Shown in pieces: positions 1-10,339 of a stretch of DNA of 64,000 nucleotides. Made by a program: the position numbers and the translations under genes. How positions within the stretch are numbered: position 1 is the stretch's first letter; the number at the start of each line of letters is the position of its first letter. Source of the stretch: Hyposmocoma kahamanoa. Its lineage: Eukaryota; Arthropoda; Insecta; Lepidoptera; Cosmopterigidae. Where the stretch lies: assembly GCF_003589595.1 (NCBI RefSeq), contig NW_020653766.1, positions 1,424,714-1,488,713 of the forward strand. The letters are read 5' to 3'. The notes under the pieces are model-generated. The model saw only the letters and a list, made by a program, of their open reading frames with translations, was not told the DNA's origin and ran no database searches.

Positions 1-140
1 CGGCATGCTTGGATTGACTCGGAATTCCTTAGAGGGTATTTTAGTTCGAGATTCGTATAATTTCGCGTTTTAATCTTCGATTAAGGCACAATAGCACTAT
101 CCTATTCAACTTTAAACTAGATTTCACAAAATAATTGAAA

Positions 141-810
141 TAGGAAATGAAACTATTTTTCCGGATTTAAATCGCGTATATTTGTTTTTTCAAACAAACC
201 GACGTTTCGGGCCCTTTACAGGTCCCATGGTCACGGTTGACTGGGGTGGTACAGTCTTCAACCACTTATGTCTAATATTGATGCAAACCACCTTATTTTT
301 CACTATAGTTACAATACTTAGAATAATAACGCATAGAATGATAGTTTCATATCAAACGAACTGTCACAAGTGAGGCAAAAATCAAATTCATGTAGGCTAG
401 TTTTAGTAGTAGGTTAATTTTCGGTTTTAGTGAATATTTATATAAAAATACAAGTTGAAACGCGTTACTTCCTTGTGGAATGTGATGTTAGTATCTATTT
501 TGTTTGTCTGACGTATTTTTACACATTTCGCATTTCGTCATTTTTAGCTAAAATTCTTGACCTGTTCGTGGTGCAAATTGACCTTGAGCACTGACGGCCC
601 GCTCGCTCGTGTAGGCCCATTGGGCGCGCTTCAATTTGCCTCACTTAGCGTGTGCGGACTAGGTTTCTATGCGTTATTATCCTAAGTTACAATAGTTATT
701 AATTAAATACCTTATTTTTAATTTTACAAAGAAAACATTCCAATTTACGCTACATTAAGTTTTACAAATTATTTTATTGAATGAATTTTTATTAAACCTA
801 AGAACTCTAT
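141..810. mobile_element. Insertion with 13-bp target duplication inside repeat X
   Basis: The 13-mer AAAATAATTGAAA occurs at 128-140 and again at 811-823, whereas the uninterrupted copies at 61.6 and 62.0 kb have it once. The 670 bp between are therefore an insertion. A duplication of this length fits LINE-driven integration. The segment includes a GGGCCCTTTACAGGTCCCAT stretch near 210 and contains the 370-bp MITE at 317-686, which must have arrived later. No polyA tail or ORF of note is visible. Confidence 0.65.
317..686 (-). mobile_element. THAP-bearing MITE (P-like), copy A
   Basis: Terminal inverted repeats begin CTTAGAATAATAACGCATAG on the left and mirror this on the right with one mismatch. 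The element is flanked by a perfect 8-bp duplication TTACAATA (309-316 and 687-694). It is homologous to 6908-7285 and 29709-30061. On the minus strand it carries the THAP-like start found in the other copies, but a short deletion after the first cysteine puts the frame out and it stops early. Superfamily P is inferred from the 8-bp duplication plus the THAP segment. Confidence 0.85.
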
Positions 811-880
811 AAAATAATTGAAAGTCAAAATAAAAACGACACATTTAACTCCAAAGGGCCCAGAGCGAATAAAAAAAACT

Positions 881-1411
881 GAGTTAATTAATATAACAAT
901 TTTTTTTGTTTTTTGTGAAACGTGCCATCTATCCCTGGTTTCGGGATTTTTTTTGTCAGTTTTCTCGCGTGGCATTTTGGAGAAAGAACTATCTATTTTA
1001 TTTTTGGTAATGAAGTAGTTAATCTCTTATTACAAATCTGTCGAATCAGAACATTTGATGTTACGTGAACTAACTTAATGTGAACCGTATCCACTGAATT
1101 TCTTTTTTTGCCGGACAGATGTCGCAAAACGGTAACAAACCAAGTAACTGACAGTTGTAGATATCACTCCGGTTATATACTACTTAGTCATTATAGTTTC
1201 TTTTAAATAGGTATGATTTTATTTCTAGACTTAAATAGGCTGCTATTATAATTTGAAAACCTAATTAATTTATTTTATTCAAACTTGTAATCAAGACATT
1301 TGAAGACGCTAACGAATTATTTTAACTATGATTTTGTCATTGTTGTTTGATTTTTAAAAATACTACATGAGCGCCTATACTCGAAAATCCACAAAAATAT
1401 TATATAAATAT
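881..1411. other. No gene seen
   Basis: AT-rich sequence with short homopolymer runs. No recognisable coding segment or repeat shared with the rest of the window. Confidence 0.6.
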
Positions 1412-1704
1412 CATTGACTTACAAATAAAAGGACGACGGGTCTAATACAAAAACTACGAAAAAAATGTCCCAAGTCAACCTATTTAGACGTAGTGACATG
1501 TAAAGGAATATGAAAAAGCTTAAACGTTGAATTTAAATTGTAATGCCATCGCAGTACTGTCTAATTTTGCTTGCTTCGCTGTCAGTGGAACAAACGAAGA
1601 CTAAAGCGTGAATGACGCTCTCTATACGATTTTAACGCCCTATAAGTTCGAACACTTTTTAGCGCGGACCCGACGTCCATATATTAATTAATTGTAAGTC
1701 AATG
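1412..1704 (+). mobile_element. MITE 'CATTGAC' family, copy 1
   Basis: A 293-bp element that starts CATTGACTTACAA and ends TTGTAAGTCAATG. It is flanked by a perfect 8-bp duplication ATAAATAT (1404-1411, 1705-1712). It is nearly identical to 25302-25589 in the same orientation and to 2292-2577 and 22864-23139 in the opposite orientation. It encodes nothing; an 8-bp duplication fits hAT or P superfamily transposases. Confidence 0.9.
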
Positions 1705-1712
1705 ATAAATAT

Positions 1713-2291
1713 ACACATTTTGTAATGCCTCATTAACTAGAGTAGACTCTATTAAAGATTTAGAGGTAACTTTTAATAGTAAATTATTGTTTGATCAGCA
1801 TATTGTGAAAAATTCAAAAAGAGTCTCTTTTTTGTGAAAAGAATGTCGTCGGAATTTAAAGTATCAAAACTTTTGAAATACTTTTTTGTTCTTATGTACG
1901 TAGCCATATTGAATACGCCTCTCAGGTGTAGAATCCTCATTATGATGTGTATTCTGCACAAATAGGATGTATCCAAAAGAGATGTTTACGTTACCTGCAA
2001 TATCGAGCCGGTATATTTTTGCCAGACTGAGACTAGGTGTCGGAAATTTCACTTTCTGCCATTATACAAACGGAGAAAAGGCTGATTAGACTTACCTAAC
2101 TAACATAGCAAACGGCACTGTCGATTGCCTTGAATTCTGAGCAAATAACGCACAAGCATGGTTGCACGTTCCTATGGTTTGGAAAAATTATAGGCAAAAT
2201 GCATTTTTGAATAGAGCATCTCGCTCGTTTAACTCCTTAGTAAATAAACATAGTGTGATATGTCTTTCTTTTCAAATATGTTACCTACTTA
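1713..2291. other. No gene seen
   Basis: AT-rich spacer between two copies of the same MITE. Nothing recognisable. Confidence 0.55.
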
Positions 2292-2577
2292 CATTGACTT
2301 ACAATTATATGGACGTCGGGTCCGCGCTAAAAAGTGTCCGAACTTATAGGGCGTTAAAATCGTATACAGAGCGTCATTCACGCTCTAGTCTTCGTTTGTT
2401 CGACTGACAGCGAAGCAAGCAAAATTAGACAGTACTGCGATGACATTACAATTTAAATTCAACGTTTTAGCTTTTTCATATTCCTTTACATGTCACTACG
2501 TTTAAATAGGTTGACTTGGGGCATTTTTTTCGTGGTTTTTGTATTAGACCCGTCGTCCATTTATTTTTAAGTCAATG
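2292..2577 (-). mobile_element. MITE 'CATTGAC' family, copy 2
   Basis: A 286-bp element inverted relative to copy 1, with a perfect 8-bp duplication CCTACTTA at 2284-2291 and 2578-2585. It begins CATTGACTTACAATTATATG and ends TTTTTAAGTCAATG. Copies 1 and 2 lie 587 bp apart in inverted orientation, with different target duplications, so they are independent insertions. Confidence 0.9.
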
Positions 2578-2593
2578 CCTACTTATAAAAAAG

Positions 2594-2900
2594 TTATGTT
2601 ACCTTACCTACTTCTGCCGCCAAGAAGTAAGGGTCGAAACACAAAACTGCGATGCGACGACGCGACGTTTATAACGATTAAATGAATAAAATTGGGTCCC
2701 CGCGGCAAGTTGCTCAAGATACTGGCAGCGTTCCCCCTTTCTATGGCTATGCTGATACACTGGCAAGGTAGCTGCCGGCCCTTGGGTTTTTGTACAGATG
2801 AAGGGCACCGGGACCCCACGGACTAAGTGTTTCGACTCGAAAGACTGTAAATATGTAGTCGTAGCCGAAGTCCTGGTACTTTTTTCCGCCAGCTCAGCTA
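2594..2900. other. GC-richer segment, probable LINE/SINE debris
   Basis: Bases 2594-2640 resemble the head of the SINE-H family (ACCTTACCTACTTCTGCCGC). The following stretch to about 2900 is noticeably richer in GC than its surroundings and looks like non-LTR 3' untranslated sequence (CAAGATACTGGCAGCG). No reading frame with recognisable homology is seen. Confidence 0.3.
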
Positions 2901-2947
2901 CGGAGTCACCGCTCTTGCTGGTGTGTTAAAGATGGAATGGGGCAAGT

Positions 2948-3184
2948 ATGTGTCTTCAATTTTGGAATATGCCTTTTGCAATGAAAATACTTTTAATGTA
3001 AGTTTTAAATTTAGGAAATGATAATCTTAATATATGCTCCGGAATCTTATTGTAAAAACGTAAACAGTTCCCCATAAAAGAATCGTTTACCTTGGTTAAA
3101 CGAAATCGTGGTACCATGAGTTTGGGCTCTAGTTCTAAGGATAATATTATGGATATCGTCTTTCTTAATGAAATTATGTATGTA
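2948..3184 (-). pseudogene. LINE-J 3' fragment, copy 1
   Basis: The reverse complement matches the LINE-J family at 21.9-22.1 kb: the block containing CCAAACTCATGGTACCACGA, then ACAATAAGATTCCGGAGCAT, then the C-terminal reverse-transcriptase tail region. It corresponds to the last part of the ORF2 product. It is truncated on both sides and not translatable as one frame. Confidence 0.8.
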
Positions 3185-3234
3185 AATGTGCATGAAATGT
3201 GCCATATGTAGCATAATATATTTAAAAGTTATCT

Positions 3235-3461
3235 TTAGTAGCAGTAGAGCTCCTTGTGAAAGAGTTAGTCCAGGGAAGTACTGCCACCTTACCTATTTCT
3301 GCCACCAAGCACTAATGTCAGTATTACTGTGTTTCGGTTTCGAAGGGCAAGGTGCTGGTGAAATTATAGGCACATGAGACTTGTCAACTTATGTCTGACG
3401 GGCACAGTGGCAGTGCCCCTCAGATCTTTGCAATTTAAAGCTCTGAGTGGCACTGCAATTA
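3235..3461 (+). repeat. SINE-H family, copy 1
   Basis: Shares with seven other places in this window the ordered blocks CCTTGTGAAAGAG, GTCCAGGGAAGTACTGCCAC, GGTGAAATTA-AGGCACATG, GGCAGTGCCCCTCAGATCTT and CTCTGAGTGGCACTGCAA. It is truncated on the right at the last block; other copies continue with GTTATGGACAGGCGTGTAGC and a polyA. The family resembles the HaSE-type SINEs of noctuid moths; that name is from memory and not verified. Confidence 0.8.
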
Positions 3462-3483
3462 AACATTAGAGGTATACTAAAGA

Positions 3484-3815
3484 ATATTCGACCAGTGTTG
3501 AAACATGGGTGCTAAAAAGAGAGATTTCACTAATTACAGTTAGCCCAAGGGCATTAGAAAGGAAACTAGTGGGAATTATCCTCAAAGATTGCAAATGTGT
3601 GGTGGAGACAGGAAAGCAGAGTCGCGGTAAGGCGGTCCTCCAATGGAGACCTTGGAGAGAAAACCGCCCCAGAGAGAGAAAGACTACAGATGCGTTTGAA
3701 GGATGACGTAAAGAAAGTGGCAGGATTGGATGCAGGTGGCACAGAAGCGATAGAAGTGGCAGAAACTGAAGAAGGCCTACAACGATATGTTTGAGAAGGG
3801 CTAGAATGGTCAAGA
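3484..3815 (+). pseudogene. RTE-like LINE ORF2 C-terminus, frameshifted
   Basis: Three-frame translation gives, in order, ALERKLVGIILKD, VLQWRPWRENRP, a lysine-rich DDVKKVAG segment, and WMQVAQ followed by KWQKLKKAYND. This order is typical of the extreme C-terminus of the endonuclease/reverse transcriptase of RTE-like LINEs (motifs ERAMLG, W-P-R, WMQxAQDR, EAY). At least two frameshifts and a stop are present, so it is a dead fragment. Confidence 0.6.
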
Positions 3816-3829
3816 AAATAAAAACAATT

Positions 3830-5742
3830 GGCGCTAAAACAATACTACAGTTCTTTAGTTATGTATATTGGCCTTGATTTCAACTTGTGTGAACGCATGA
3901 AATAAATTATTGGACAAATTCAAATACTAGTAATTATAATAATACTGTATACAATTACTCGGTATTATAAAAAAAAGTCCCTTTCCCTATGCCCTAAAGA
4001 TGGAAACACGAAGACCAACCGGACACTAAATTAGTACAGTATGCACTAGTTCTTGTAACAAATGACTAAAGATAACTGACTCCGAGCGATTGCAGCGCTG
4101 GTCTGCCACGCAGACGTTCGTTCCCGGACGGGCAATAGTTATTTGTTATGCAAAGCTGCGAAGTTTGACCCGATTGCTTGTATTGACACCTGAGCAAGCG
4201 AAGGAGGCTAAGATTGAATCACGAGCGAAGTGAGTAGGTCAAAAAGTTGATTCTTGAGCGTAGCGAGGGTTTCAAGCCACGAGACGCAAAACAATTTTGC
4301 TACCGAGCGCACCTCACTATAACAAGGAAAATGGTCGATGAAAGAACAGTTGAACCTAATAACATCATTTTTTTTTATTAAACGAAAAACTACCTCATCC
4401 TCAACGACACACTTTTAGACCACGCAATAGATTGCTTCTGCCACGATCTCGGCTACACATACACAGCTCAAGTCCCCACTCGATGTCGGTGAGGATATTC
4501 AATGAGCTCCCGCCCATTAATAAAAGCGAGGAAAAATATTCACTGTTTCTAAATAAATTAAAATTACATCTTGTTAATAAATGCTATTACAATTGAAACG
4601 AATACTTTGATGACAAATAAAAATAATAACATTATAATAAATAAAGTTTAATTATATACTGTAGGGTTATGCTACTGTAGTAGCACTACAGTATCATGAC
4701 TTTATAGTATACAATTATATATCTATAATTATAATCTAATTAAATTCAAACTTTCAAGTGACATAATTCTACTCATAACATGACGTATTTCTTTATTATT
4801 ATATGACATTTTTTTTATACTATTATTTGATAAATCACAATTTTAATTAATAATTGAAACCTCGGCCTACCTCTGCTGTTATTGTTATCCCTAATAAAGG
4901 GCTCATATGTGTAGCATTACTTTAAATTTAAGACATGTTTACCATATGAATGCAATAAATATATTGAGTATTGAGTATTGAGTATTAACATTATCTTCGG
5001 ATGCGTTCTGAATTTACACCTCATTAATTTTATTCTTGCTTGTACTTTTATTTTGTGTGATTTAGTGACTGTTGAAATGACTTTAGTTCTTCGACGAATT
5101 AAAATAATTTAATAAACACAATTAGTTTTCATAGTCAATTTAATGTCAACAATAATAAGAATAAAATATACCAACGGACTTATATTACATAAATAAGTAA
5201 TTTACGACAAATCGCGTAGGTGAACGTGCTATTATCTTTTTTTTTCATCGAAAGATAAAGTTAGGTGCACCACAGTCCATCGTTAACTTCGAATTTAGAA
5301 AACCTTTTCTAATGAAAAAGAAAGCCTTTCTGAGCTAGTGAGGTGAAAAAATATTTCTATAACCTTCATTTCTCTCGAGAGTTTACCTTTCATTAGTGGT
5401 TGTTCATATGTGTATCATGGCACCCGCTGGCATGGCTGTGAGTGTGTAAAAAAATAGATATTAATTTAAAGGAAGGATGAATAACTAAGAAAAACAAAAG
5501 AAATAAGCAATTTTAAACATTACTATCGTAACGTCTTAGCCTTATCATTACTAGCAAAGTAGGAAGTTCCCACACACCTCCGACTTTCAATGTCGTTTCT
5601 TTGTACAATTGCTTGGAAAGTTGAAAGAAACCGGGAGCATGGCAAACGTGGTGAATAAAATTGCAAGTCCAAGAGGAGTCCTATCTTAATAAACGGTTTT
5701 GGTTTGACCATTTTTACAAGCAATCAGAGGTAATGACTCTAA
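3830..5742. other. No gene; SINE scrap and short repeats
   Basis: About 4085-4150 looks like a tRNA-derived SINE head (CTGGTCTGCCACGCAGACGT, then CGTTCCCGGACGGGCAATAG). The stretch 4200-4310 repeats GAGCG-AG-GAG motifs (GAGCGAAGTGAG, GAGCGTAGCGAG), as often seen in lepidopteran transposon ends. Near 4960-4985 a 7-bp unit ATTGAGT is repeated about three and a half times, which may be a LINE tail. The rest is AT-rich with no recognised coding sequence. Confidence 0.45.
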
Positions 5743-6019
5743 GGGTCGTATTCTAGAACTCTACTCAATGCTCAAGTCAGGATTTGAGTATGGTTTAAAG
5801 CACTCGAAATCATACTTAAGTCCCTGCCATTATGGTCGTATTTCCAATCCCTAAGAGTCGTATTCCAGAACTCTACTCAATGCTCAAGTCAGGATTGCAC
5901 TGGCAACAGAAGCACTGGAACTGCGACCCTAATGGCAGGGACTTAAGCATGGTTTCAAGTGCTTTGAACCGTACTCAAATCCTGACTTGAGCATTGAGTA
6001 GAGTTCTAGAATACGACCC
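5743..6019. mobile_element. Palindromic (fold-back) MITE
   Basis: The left arm starts GGGTCGTATTCTAGAACTCT and the right arm is its reverse complement ending AGTTCTAGAATACGACCC. The arms are about 100 bp each and also match internally (CTCAATGCTCAAGTCAGGAT; AAGTCCCTGCCATTA). A second, slightly diverged head (near 5853, GTCGTATTCCAGAACTCTAC) sits in the middle, so two units appear fused or nested. A half-unit recurs at 49728-49852. Confidence 0.75.
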
Positions 6020-6907
6020 CTAGAGCCGATATTGTCACTCCTCCAACGTCTTTCACTTCTTTAGAAGTCTTTGAGTTGATTAATTATTTATTGTTGAGAG
6101 TTTTTGTGAAGCAACTCCTCTACTTTTGTTTGATTTCTTAATTATTTACTGTATTTTCTCCGTCTTCGGTCATAATATACCTACTTAATTGTCTCAACGT
6201 TGGAAATCATGGCATGTGTAAAGAAGGCATAAAATAAAGTTTCAAAATGATCGCTGTGTTGCGTATCTTTTTTATTTTTGTAGAACGAAAGAAAAATATG
6301 TTTTTGCAACAGCTTATTGCAAATGTTATATGAATGACGATAATATTTTTGTTTACGTACTTTATGGATGAATTTTACGGATATTCGCCATTTCAATTTT
6401 TGCAGTCCAAAATGGGCCTTGCCCTTTTTGCGTTGCTGCAAATTAAACTCCCAACCTTATCACACTATTTTATTCTTTAAAAAAGTTATGTTTGACCACA
6501 AATGCACAATAGCTTTTTAATTAGGCACGGCCGTGTTTACTCACGGAAGAAAAAAACAATGGCACTTCAATTCCATTTCCTCAAGTCTCGATTACTATCA
6601 GGGAGTTGAGTCAGAACCTTACGATAACTCAGCTTTTTATTTTTATACGAACACCAAACTGTCGTATTCGAAATCGAACCGAAATGACGCCACACCCATA
6701 CGATTACTCGAACTTCTCGACCGGCAAAAGCTACAAACGTTACTCAGAGCACAGTTATCGAATGAAAGTTTCTACGTCCTATTGTTTACAAAGCAAGAAT
6801 GTGATATGGAAATCTCTTATTATTTTAAATAAAGTCCAGATTTTGTTCAATTTTATTAATTTATTTTAATGCAAGACTAATGCATTCCTATATTTTAGGC
6901 TCATAAA
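6020..6907. other. No convincing gene
   Basis: Two overlapping frames at 6533-6832 and 6606-6869 are open for 85-100 codons but show no recognisable domain. They have Ser/Tyr/Asn-rich composition and no splice or promoter context. Nothing else is recognised. Confidence 0.5.
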
Positions 6908-7285
6908 CTTAGAATAATAACGCATAGAAACCTAGTCCGCACTCGCTAAGTGAGGCAAATTGAAGCGCGCCAAAAGGGCCTACACGAGCGGGCGGGCCTT
7001 CAGTGCTCAAGGTCAACTTGCACCGCGCACAGATCAAGAATTTTAGTTAAAAATGACGAAATGTGCGATAAATGAGTGTAAAAATACGTCAGACAAACAT
7101 AAAATAGATACTAACATCACATTCCACAAGGAAGTAACGCGTTTCAACTTGTATTTTTATACAAATATTCACTAAAACCGAAAATTAACCTACTACTAAA
7201 ACTAGCCTACATGAATTTGATTTTTGCCTCACTTGTGACAGTTCGTTTGATATGAAACTATCATTCTATGCGTTATTATTCTAAG
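6908..7285 (+). mobile_element. THAP-bearing MITE (P-like), copy B
   Basis: A 378-bp element with terminal inverted repeats CTTAGAATAATAACGCATAG / CTATGCGTTATTATTCTAAG. It is flanked by CTCATAAA (6900-6907) and CCCATAAA (7286-7293), an 8-bp duplication with one change. It is homologous to copies at 317-686 and 29709-30061, and here the THAP segment reads on the plus strand. Confidence 0.88.
7053..7175 (+). pseudogene. THAP zinc-finger N-terminus captured in MITE
   Basis: The 40-codon frame starts MTKCAINECKN and continues to ITFHKE. This is the beginning of a THAP DNA-binding finger: two cysteines spaced C-x4-C near the N-terminus, then the F-H motif about 16 residues on. The rest of the finger (FP, the conserved Trp, and the final C-x2-H pair) is absent. 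After FHKE the sequence reads GTAACG, which could be a former 5' splice site, so this is probably exon 1 of a transposase gene. THAP fingers are found in P-element transposases. It is a remnant, not expected to make protein on its own. Confidence 0.6.
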
Positions 7286-7293
7286 CCCATAAA

Positions 7294-9083
7294 TGTATAC
7301 AAAAGGATTTTCATTTTTCTTCTAATCTATTTCACGATGAAATGCGAATCCAACGTTTAACTCGGAATACGATTCGAGAACGATATGCAATCGATCGATT
7401 CGGTTAAAATATCGAAGAGTTCCGAATCGGAGTCCAGAACCGATGTCGCCAAAACTCACACATTCTTAATTTGAAACACTACGAAATCTTGATATTGATT
7501 GGTCGTAGTTTCAAATTTAAAAAGAAATAACAAATTCTGGATTGGTAATATAATTTAAACTTCACCCTGTTGGTATATCGTTGAAAGTTCAACACCAACA
7601 ATACCATTATTGCAAGTTATTAACGACGACTAGTAGGAGTTATTAATTTAGTTCTCCAAACAAGAAGCGACCATTTGCAAGTGTTTTATAGGGTTTACTT
7701 TCGTTTCTTGTTACAAAAAAAAATATTTCGATAAACAGAAAATTAATAATTTATTAAAATAAGTCTGTGATGATATGGAATATCACCACGGGTAATATTT
7801 TTTATGCGGCTATCAATTTTGCACTCTAAAACAGTACAATAAAGCATTTTTGTACAATTTTAGAGAATTTGCATGAAAAAATTACACAACCATGCCGTGC
7901 AAAACGAAAATGGCGGACTCAGCTCAAGTAGGTCTTTCGATACTTAAATGTTGACACGCGTCAGACGTTAACTAACCACTTCTACTGTATTTATTGTTCT
8001 GTGTGTTTACTCATATAGAAATAATCTAGTCCATTCTTTAATTTGGTTAATTATATTTACTATTGCAAGAATGGTAGAAAACCAAACCAAAACCAACCAA
8101 ACTAACGTTTTTGTTTGTTGTAACTGTCAATTAAATCATGGACATACAGAGCAAGATCCCAAACGAGTCTTTGAAGGTTTAAAAGACGATTTAATAGAAT
8201 TCACTTTCGTTAATGTTTTGTGGAAAGGACGAAAGCCAGTTCGGAAAATTTTTCAGGAGACCAGGCTTTAGTTTGTTTGACCACTTTTTTTAACGCACAC
8301 ACTCAACACCACTTTTAAATTTTTTTTAAATATATTCATGTTATAAATTCAAGTTCGAAACTTAAAGTATATTATACTTTATCGTATAGGAATATGGTAT
8401 AGTATAGTGTTGATTTGCATTCTCGCCACATTTAAGATATTAATAATATAAATAATAGAAAATCACCTAAAAATATTCTGTTCCATAGTCTGACTAATTG
8501 TATCTAGTAAAGTTTTGCAAAATTGTCTTTAAAACGTATCCACCGCGCGAGGGCAACGACCCCGACGCTACGGGGGCCAAGTACTCGAACTATATACGTA
8601 ATCTTTCTCGATCGCTTAATTACCTATTTTTTATTATTATCATTACGTATTGCTATAGTTTATTAATTATTTACAATAATTAGGGAAATTGACTGATATG
8701 ATTGTTTTGTTTTTTTGTAATTTAAATTAGGTACTCACCAATGTTAGGTTGAAACTTTCATGTGTCCACTATCACTGGCTACACAATTTTGCGGGATGCA
8801 AAAATTCGCACGTTTTGTCAAGAGTTCCGTTTCAACTTTCTGAACACTAGTTTGAAAGCTGACTTAGTTGGCTTTACAAGTTTGAATGAGGAGACGGTTT
8901 TTGATCGAAATTGTTCGACACTCGTAATCTTCTTCGTGTAAACGAAACGTTTCACATCACCCCTGTAATAGACACGCATTTGGCGTCCATAATGAGAAGA
9001 AGCACTTGATTGTAATACAGTTATTGTAAACAGAAAAATCTCATGTAAAAAACACAACAAACCACACGCACATTTCACGATAG
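7294..9083. other. No gene recognised
   Basis: The stretch 7955-8005 (CGTTAACTAACCACTTCTA, TTTATTGTTCTGTG) recurs at about 53520-53565 and is an unnamed repeat. A 66-codon frame at 8071-8271 opens MVENQTKTNQTNVFVCCNCQ in a reasonable start context, but no family is recognised. The rest is AT-rich with no features. Confidence 0.45.
8071..8271 (+). CDS. Short unrecognised ORF
   Basis: 66 codons, with CCNCQLNHGH near residues 16-25 that could bind a metal. The C-terminal half is rich in Lys/Arg/Glu. It follows directly on the unnamed repeat that starts near 7955, so it may be part of a transposable element. No homology recognised, no splice evidence; it could be a chance frame. Confidence 0.15.
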   Translation: MVENQTKTNQTNVFVCCNCQLNHGHTEQDPKRVFEGLKDDLIEFTFVNVLWKGRKPVRKIFQETRL

Positions 9084-9091
9084 ACTAGATA

Positions 9092-9545
9092 CATCGAGTA
9101 TATCTAACCACAAATATACACGAAATAAGTCTTATGTCACTTTTAAATGAATCAACTCTTCACTGAAATTACAAATTAGAAAACTGAAATAGTACAGCGC
9201 CAACAACTGACCTGCGTATACGTCTCCGTATATTTCACAAATATTCTGTATTTATTGTAATAAAGATAATATCTCTAACTATGGGGCTGTTCCATTCGGT
9301 GGTATGGCAAAAACAGCAAAACATCTAATTACAAAACAAAAGGTGTATTTTTCAATGTACGTCCAATATAGCAAAGCTCAAGTTGAACTGGTTGATTTGA
9401 AGTGAAACAATTGACGAAACCCGTCAATTGCTTCGAATTCGGACTGGCCAATCGGAGCGCAGTTGTCACCGTAATGATTTGGCACAATAGTTTTCAAACA
9501 AATTGACAAAGCCATTTCGTCTCTATTTCTGGTATATACTCGATG
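9092..9545 (+). mobile_element. MITE 'CATCGAG' family, copy 1
   Basis: A 454-bp element flanked by a perfect 8-bp duplication ACTAGATA (9084-9091 and 9546-9553). The left end reads CATCGAGTATAT and the right end ATATACTCGATG, with imperfect inverted repeats about 33 bp long (AAATAGAGACGAAAT at the inner edge). It has an internal hairpin CAATTGACG-CGTCAATTG near 9409-9432. It is homologous along its length to 44301-44792. Noncoding. Confidence 0.88.
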
Positions 9546-9553
9546 ACTAGATA

Positions 9554-10141
9554 GAATTGATCAATTATTGATTGCGGCGTCTTATGCGGCTAGGCCAGCA
9601 TGTTGCATTTGAAAAAGAGATAACAACATTGACTTCTCTTTTCTGGGTCCGCTATTTGGAAGCACGTGTCGTGTAAAATTTTGAATCAAGTGATTGCGAA
9701 TAGATTTTTAACGCAATTAATTAAAAAATAAGAATTCTGGAAATTTTATTGAGATTTATTTTTTTAGTGATGGTTCAGTTTTGAATATAAAATAACTTCT
9801 GTTAATATGGCGAGAAACTCTACACATATGTATACATAGTACATAGTATTTGTTCCTTAATTCCAAACAAGGTTTGATACGATAGGGTTTCGTCGCTTTT
9901 GTATAATAAAATAATAAAATAAAAGTACTTAAGTGTCAAAAATGAGGTATTCACAGCAGTAGGGAAGTATTGCCGCATTCTTTTATAAGTTTTATAGACC
10001 TTTTAATTGTTATGTTGGAAAAACACGTACGTATCACAGTCGGTTATGTGCGACATTGACTGTTCTACAGTCAATTCACTTATTGATTCCCACATTTTCA
10101 TATACCTACAGGGTGAGTTATTTTGAAGCTTCCGAACAAAC
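9554..10141. other. No gene seen
   Basis: Nothing recognised. Confidence 0.5.
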
Positions 10142-10334
10142 ATTGCCTACGTGGCCGAACGGTTACCATGACTGCCACGCAGACATCGCAGAGAAATATT
10201 TATATGGCCTACATGTATTTCTCTCGTGAGTTTGGGTGTAATTTGTGGTTGTCTATGTGTCCATGGCACCCGCGACGCAGGGTTTCCCTAGCGCAGGGCT
10301 ATGTCGAGTGTGTGCGTTATTATTGTTATTATTA
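10142..10334 (+). repeat. SINE-T family (tRNA-derived), copy 1
   Basis: Starts TGCCTACGTGGCCGAACGGT (A-box-like region of a tRNA), but the B box found in other copies (GGTTCGATTCC) is deleted. It continues with the family body: ATTTCTCTCGTGAGTTTGGG, CCATGGCACCCGCGAC, CAGGGTTTCCCTAG, then an ATT-rich tail (TTATTATTGTTATTATT). Eight copies are in this window. Confidence 0.85.
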
Positions 10335-10339
10335 ACATT

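Larger units (their letters stand above)
1..880 (-). repeat. Repeat X, copy 3 (split by an insertion)
   Basis: Bases 1-140 and 811-870 are the reverse complement of the two tandem copies at 61540-62255. The match covers the stretch with TTCGAGATTCGTATAATTTC and the stretch beginning GTCAAAATAAAAACGACAC. The two halves are separated by a foreign segment (141-810). The 3' end of this copy lies beyond the left edge of the window. No coding potential is visible; the plus-strand copies end in A-rich tracts, so a retrotransposed origin is likely but inferred. Confidence 0.75.
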
